Shown: one piece after another, positions 7,136 to 10,264 of the stretch
Numbering within the stretch: position 1 is the stretch's first letter
Layout of the letters: each line of letters starts with the position of its first letter
NCBI GenBank assembly: GCA_002500505.1
Contig: DLRM01000055.1
Span: 1-10,264, forward strand
Origin: Planctomycetes bacterium UBA7888
GTDB lineage: Bacteria; Planctomycetota; UBA1135
Reading direction: 5' to 3'
Length of the DNA stretch: 10,264 bases
Translations under genes and position numbers: made by a program
The notes under the pieces: generated by a model
Databases searched by the model: none
The model's input: the letters and a program-made list of their open reading frames with translations, nothing else
Told to the model about the DNA's origin: nothing

Positions 7136-7584
7136 ACCTTCCCGCCTTGAATGCCTCGCTTAATGGCGCTGCGGGACTCTTTCTGATTGCCGGGTTCATC
7201 GCAATTCGAGCAAAGCGAGAAAAGCTACACAAATCGCTCATGCTGAGCGCCTTCTTGTGCTCCATTGCCTTTCTTTTTTCCTATTTACTACACCATCTTT
7301 CGACACCAGGCCTTACTGTGAAATACGCAGGCCCAAATTGGGGGAAGCTCCCCTATCTCGCCATGCTTGCTTTACATACTGTTCTTGCCGCGGCCGTTCC
7401 TTTTTTGGCTATGCGAACTCTATTTCTGGGCTTTTCGGGTCAACTCGAAAAACATCGCCGGCTTGCTCGACTCACATTCCCTATTTGGGTTTTCGTATCT
7501 ATTACCGGAGTTCTGATTTACTTCATTCTCTACCAATGGACTCCTTCCTGGGAAATTGCCAAATCTGCCCTGCAACAATCATGA
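7132..7584 (+). CDS. DUF420 family membrane protein (cytochrome oxidase assembly locus)
   Basis: This 150-residue integral membrane protein has four predicted helices (about 9-26, 36-54, 74-98 and 112-133). It fits DUF420 (PF04238; YozB-like) in length, in the N-terminal MNLPALNASLNG segment and in conserved-looking histidines at 33, 54/55, 82 and 108. DUF420 genes often sit next to ctaA, ctaB and sco1. The family is thought to help assemble cytochrome oxidase, but its biochemical role is not well settled. The ATG overlaps the sco1 stop in an ATGA, and there is no Shine-Dalgarno, so translation is probably coupled to sco1. The same ATGA arrangement links it to the cytochrome c gene downstream. 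Confidence 0.9.
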   Translation: MNLPALNASLNGAAGLFLIAGFIAIRAKREKLHKSLMLSAFLCSIAFLFSYLLHHLSTPGLTVKYAGPNWGKLPYLAMLALHTVLAAAVPFLAMRTLFLGFSGQLEKHRRLARLTFPIWVFVSITGVLIYFILYQWTPSWEIAKSALQQS

Positions 7585-8603
7585 AGCAATCTGACCTTAT
7601 TGGTCTTTTTTTTGTAGGTCTCGGGTCCGCCGCTGGCCTCGCACACACTTTTACCGGCCCTGCAAGCCCCCCTCCGGACATTCGATCCGTATCCGCTCTT
7701 TCCCCAACAACTCGCGACTTGGAGCTTGGAGAAGACCTGGAACAACAACTTGCCGACGAGCTCGCCTCTCTTTTTGGGCCATGGGGTTCCCCTTCCTTGA
7801 CCCAAACTCCCTTTTCTTCCGTTGATAAAGAAGACGAGGCTTGGGAGGAGGCCGCTTCGCTTTACGCCAGAAAATGTGCTCACTGCCATGGTAATACCGG
7901 CACTGCCAACACTACAACTGCGGCCTTGCTCTCGCCCAAACCAAGAGACTTGAGTTTGGGAATTATGAAGTTCACCAGCACTCCAATAGGCCAATCCGCC
8001 CAGCTTTCTGACATCGAGCGAGTGATTCGAGAGGGTGTCCCTTCAACAGCGATGTCTGGATTTTCCGCTCTCTCGAAAGAAGATTTGCGAGCTGTTTCTT
8101 TATACACCGCTTGGCTCCTTTTTCGCGGGGATACCGAACAGCGAGCTGCCAAGGTTTTGAAGACGCGCGCCAATGGTGTCCCGGAAATCGTTGCCCGCGC
8201 CAAAGAAGACGCTCAAAAATCCTGGTCAGCCGAGCCCTTGCAGATTCCTGAAAACCTCTTGGCTCCACAAGAGGGCTCTGCTGCGAGGGGCGAACAATTG
8301 ATTCAGAGTCCTAAAGCTGGCTGTGTTGGCTGTCATGGAAACGACCTAAGCGGTAAAGGGCTTGCATCCTGGAATCATGCTGATTCAGAGTGGCTTCTTC
8401 GAGATGTATGGGGGAACACAAGTCGCCCACGAGATTTGCGACATGAACCTCTTTCCGGAGGCGAAAGTGCAGCTGACATTTATCGAAGAATTGCCGTTGG
8501 CATCAAAGGGACTTCAATGCCTGGGGTTAGTGCCCAACTCAGCGCCCAAGAAATCGCTGACCTTGTTCAATACATCCTCCAGGAACGGAGAATTGCGAGA
8601 TGA
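7581..8603 (+). CDS. Dihaem cytochrome c, membrane-anchored or periplasmic
   Basis: This 340-residue protein has two class-I cytochrome c domains. Haem-binding motifs are CAHCH (Cys99, Cys102, His103) and CVGCH (Cys248, Cys251, His252). Likely axial methionines are Met158 (STAMSG) and Met313 (TSMPGV), each in the usual place near the end of its domain. The N-terminus (LIGLFFVGLGSAAGLAHTF) is a signal peptide or uncleaved anchor, followed by an acidic, low-similarity stretch of about 70 residues before the first haem domain. The open frame extends upstream to 7257, but that part overlaps the DUF420 gene. ATG 7581 gives the signal sequence and an ATGA overlap. The protein probably passes electrons in the periplasm, for example to the terminal oxidase whose cofactor genes surround it; the partner is inference. 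Covalent haem attachment would need a cytochrome c maturation system, not present in the window. Confidence 0.92.
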   Translation: MKQSDLIGLFFVGLGSAAGLAHTFTGPASPPPDIRSVSALSPTTRDLELGEDLEQQLADELASLFGPWGSPSLTQTPFSSVDKEDEAWEEAASLYARKCAHCHGNTGTANTTTAALLSPKPRDLSLGIMKFTSTPIGQSAQLSDIERVIREGVPSTAMSGFSALSKEDLRAVSLYTAWLLFRGDTEQRAAKVLKTRANGVPEIVARAKEDAQKSWSAEPLQIPENLLAPQEGSAARGEQLIQSPKAGCVGCHGNDLSGKGLASWNHADSEWLLRDVWGNTSRPRDLRHEPLSGGESAADIYRRIAVGIKGTSMPGVSAQLSAQEIADLVQYILQERRIAR

Positions 8604-9526
8604 GCCCTGACAACTTTCACCCTTGGATTTATCGACTATCTCTGGCTGCGATATTTGTTGCCGTCGTGATGACAACTGGCCTTGGGGGTGCGGTGACCAG
8701 CACGGATGTCGGTATGGCGTACCCCACTTGGCCCGACATCAACGGATGGAGCTTGTTTAATTTTTTCTATGGGGAAATCGCCGCTGAGTTTGGCGCCGGC
8801 GCAAGCATTGAACACACTCACCGGCAAGCGGGAACCCTCATTGGGATTCTGGTTATCCTCCTGATGGTCGCCTGCTTCCGTGGCAAAGACGTGCCTTCCC
8901 ATTGGAAACGCCTTTCAATTTTCATTTTCCTTCTTGTTGTGGCCCAGGGTCTCCTTGGAGCGGTTCGTGTATTAGAAAACGACCAGCTTGTTGCCATTAT
9001 TCATGCGATTGGCGCACAACTTTGCGTTGTCGCACTGGTTGCCATGGCGAAACACAGTTCTAGAGCGTGGGCGGAAGACCAGACTGCTCCCAAAAACCCT
9101 CTTTCCCAAAGACTTCGACTTTGGACTCGCGTAGGAATTGTGGTTCTATTCCTAAATTTAGTTTCCGCTGCAAGCCTGCGCCACAAAGCGGGCGCCTTTA
9201 TGGGCCACTTCATTTTGGCCTTGGTCGCTTCTGCAGTATTGCTTTGGATTATTCGCCTTTCCTTAACGGCATTCGGATCACATCCAAGGATTCCAAAAAC
9301 AGGAAAGCGACTTGCTCAACTGCTTGGAATTCAACTTGGGCTCGGGGTTGGTACTTGGGCCTGTTTGTTTGGCCCCTTGCTTGGCTACTTTGAGACAGAG
9401 CAGATGCGCTTCCTGGCGCAAACGAGTTTTGCAACGGCCCACCTCGTGGTCGGCGTTGGAGTTCTGGCCCAACTCGCTGCCTTGGACATGGAAGCTCGTT
9501 ACCGCACGGAACCTGTCAAGGAATAG
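8600..9526 (+). CDS. ctaA: Haem A synthase (CtaA/COX15)
   Basis: This enzyme oxidises the C8 methyl of haem O to a formyl group and so makes haem A for aa3-type oxidases. The 308-residue protein has about eight membrane helices in two similar halves. The histidines expected to bind haem are visible: His74 in EHTHR, His135 in IIHAIGAQ, His203 in FMGHF and His281 in TAHLVVG. Glu71 corresponds to the catalytic glutamate before the first histidine. The first external loop (GMAYPTWPDINGW) lacks the cysteine pair found in Bacillus-type CtaA. ATG 8600 overlaps the cytochrome c stop (ATGA), and AGGAACGGAG (8581-8590) is a fair ribosome-binding site. Length and ligand spacing match the family well. 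Confidence 0.95.
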   Translation: MSPDNFHPWIYRLSLAAIFVAVVMTTGLGGAVTSTDVGMAYPTWPDINGWSLFNFFYGEIAAEFGAGASIEHTHRQAGTLIGILVILLMVACFRGKDVPSHWKRLSIFIFLLVVAQGLLGAVRVLENDQLVAIIHAIGAQLCVVALVAMAKHSSRAWAEDQTAPKNPLSQRLRLWTRVGIVVLFLNLVSAASLRHKAGAFMGHFILALVASAVLLWIIRLSLTAFGSHPRIPKTGKRLAQLLGIQLGLGVGTWACLFGPLLGYFETEQMRFLAQTSFATAHLVVGVGVLAQLAALDMEARYRTEPVKE

Positions 9527-9530
9527 GCAA

Positions 9531-10264
9531 TTGAAAAGTAGCTTTGTAAACGATTGGATTCAGCTAGGAAAGCTGAGGATCCAGGCCCTATCAACCCCTG
9601 CCGCAATCCTTTGTTGCTGGCTTGCCGATGGCATGCGACTGAAATGGAGCACCGCCACTCATTTGGCTATTGGCCTGACCCTCATGAGCTTTGCCTCAGC
9701 CGTTTTAAATCAGGTTGTTGAGGTTGAGCTCGATAAAAAAATGAAGCGAACGGCTAACCGGCCTTTGCCTGCAGGCCGAGTTTCTGTCTCAACCGCTCAG
9801 TGGGTGGGATGGTTCACGGGAATTGCTGGAGCCGCTTGGCTTTGGCTTGCCCTAAATCCCCTCACTGCTTGGCTGGGTATCGTAATGCTTGGCCTTTACG
9901 TTTTTGTTTACACCCCGCTTAAGGGTGTCACCGAGCTCAATACGGTTGTAGGCGCTGTGCCTGGAGCGTTGCCTCTGTTGGTTGGCTGGGCCGCAGCCGG
10001 AAACGGATTGGATATTTTCGCCGGAATCCTTTTTGCAATTCTTTTTCTTTGGCAGCTCCCCCACTTCATTGCCATTGCCTGGATCTATCGTGAAGACTAT
10101 GCGCGAGCGGGAATGAAAATGTTACCTTCGGCAGACGAGACCGGCGCATTTTCCGCACGGCAAGGCGCTTATTGGGCTCTCACCCTTTTAGTTGCGAGCC
10201 TTCTTCCCACCGTTTTAGGTTTTGCAAATCGCACCTACTTTTATGCGGCCCTCACTCTTGGCAT
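9531..10264 (+). CDS. ctaB: Haem O synthase / protoheme IX farnesyltransferase (3' end outside window)
   Basis: This UbiA-superfamily prenyltransferase adds a farnesyl group to haem B to make haem O, the substrate of CtaA. 244 codons are visible; the family is about 290-310. Key motifs: NQVVEVELDKKMKRTANRPL (residues 60-79, the prenyl-diphosphate site), YTPLKGVTELNTVVGAVPGA and LWQLPHFIAIAWIYREDY (about 173-190), then MLPSADETGA. In the first motif the usual E/D-R-D-x-D core reads E-V-E-L-D, so the middle Asp is Glu. TTG 9531 is taken as start: AGGA (9519-9522) lies 8 nt upstream and the N-terminus then matches family length. It begins 4 nt after the ctaA stop, which supports joint translation. 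Confidence 0.93.
   Translation, partial: MKSSFVNDWIQLGKLRIQALSTPAAILCCWLADGMRLKWSTATHLAIGLTLMSFASAVLNQVVEVELDKKMKRTANRPLPAGRVSVSTAQWVGWFTGIAGAAWLWLALNPLTAWLGIVMLGLYVFVYTPLKGVTELNTVVGAVPGALPLLVGWAAAGNGLDIFAGILFAILFLWQLPHFIAIAWIYREDYARAGMKMLPSADETGAFSARQGAYWALTLLVASLLPTVLGFANRTYFYAALTLG

Noticed and set aside
7257..7580. N-terminal extension of the cytochrome c frame
   Set aside because: It overlaps the DUF420 gene in another frame, and the true signal sequence begins at ATG 7581.
1..10264. Mobile element, defence system or CRISPR array
   Set aside because: No transposase, integrase, nuclease, terminal inverted repeats or regularly spaced repeats were found. The genes are housekeeping transport and respiration functions.

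Overview
The window reads as a chromosomal segment from an aerobic Gram-negative bacterium. An outer-membrane porin, a lipoprotein and the maturation genes for a haem-A-type cytochrome oxidase support this. The NupG-type permease, a flagellin-IN-like domain inside a transporter, weak or absent Shine-Dalgarno sequences and GTG/TTG starts resemble what is seen in the Planctomycetota/Verrucomicrobiota group. That placement is inference from protein style, not from a marker gene. I see no tRNA, rRNA, CRISPR array, insertion sequence or phage gene.

Left part (1-3921, minus strand): two major-facilitator (MFS) transporter genes run leftward with a 57-bp gap, probably as one transcript. The upstream gene (1327-3921) is an MFS/POT-like transporter with a very large insertion of about 380 residues between membrane helices 3 and 4. 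This predicted periplasmic insert looks like degenerate flagellin-IN-type repeats. The downstream gene (1-1269) is a nucleoside:H+ symporter-family permease that leaves the window a few residues before its expected C-terminus.

Middle (3922-5401): a divergent intergenic region of 319 bp carries a good sigma70-like promoter (TTGACA, 16-nt spacer, AACAAT). Just upstream of it lie two AAGAGTGGG direct repeats flanking a TTGCG/CGCAA inverted repeat. They precede a monocistronic outer-membrane beta-barrel gene (putative porin, 4241-5275) that ends in a Rho-independent terminator.

Right part (5402-10264, plus strand): a secreted protein of unknown function (5402-6532) is followed after 24 bp by sco1 (copper chaperone lipoprotein), a DUF420 membrane protein, a dihaem cytochrome c, ctaA (haem A synthase) and ctaB (haem O synthase, cut by the window end). 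Three successive 4-bp ATGA overlaps and a 4-nt gap indicate a tightly coupled operon. Its products would make haem O and haem A, deliver copper to the CuA site and supply a c-type electron carrier for an aa3/caa3-type terminal oxidase. The oxidase subunit genes are not in the window and may lie further right.

No wholly new system is evident. The least ordinary items are the transporter with the IN-like periplasmic insert, the unknown secreted protein leading the oxidase-assembly operon, and the dihaem cytochrome placed between DUF420 and ctaA.
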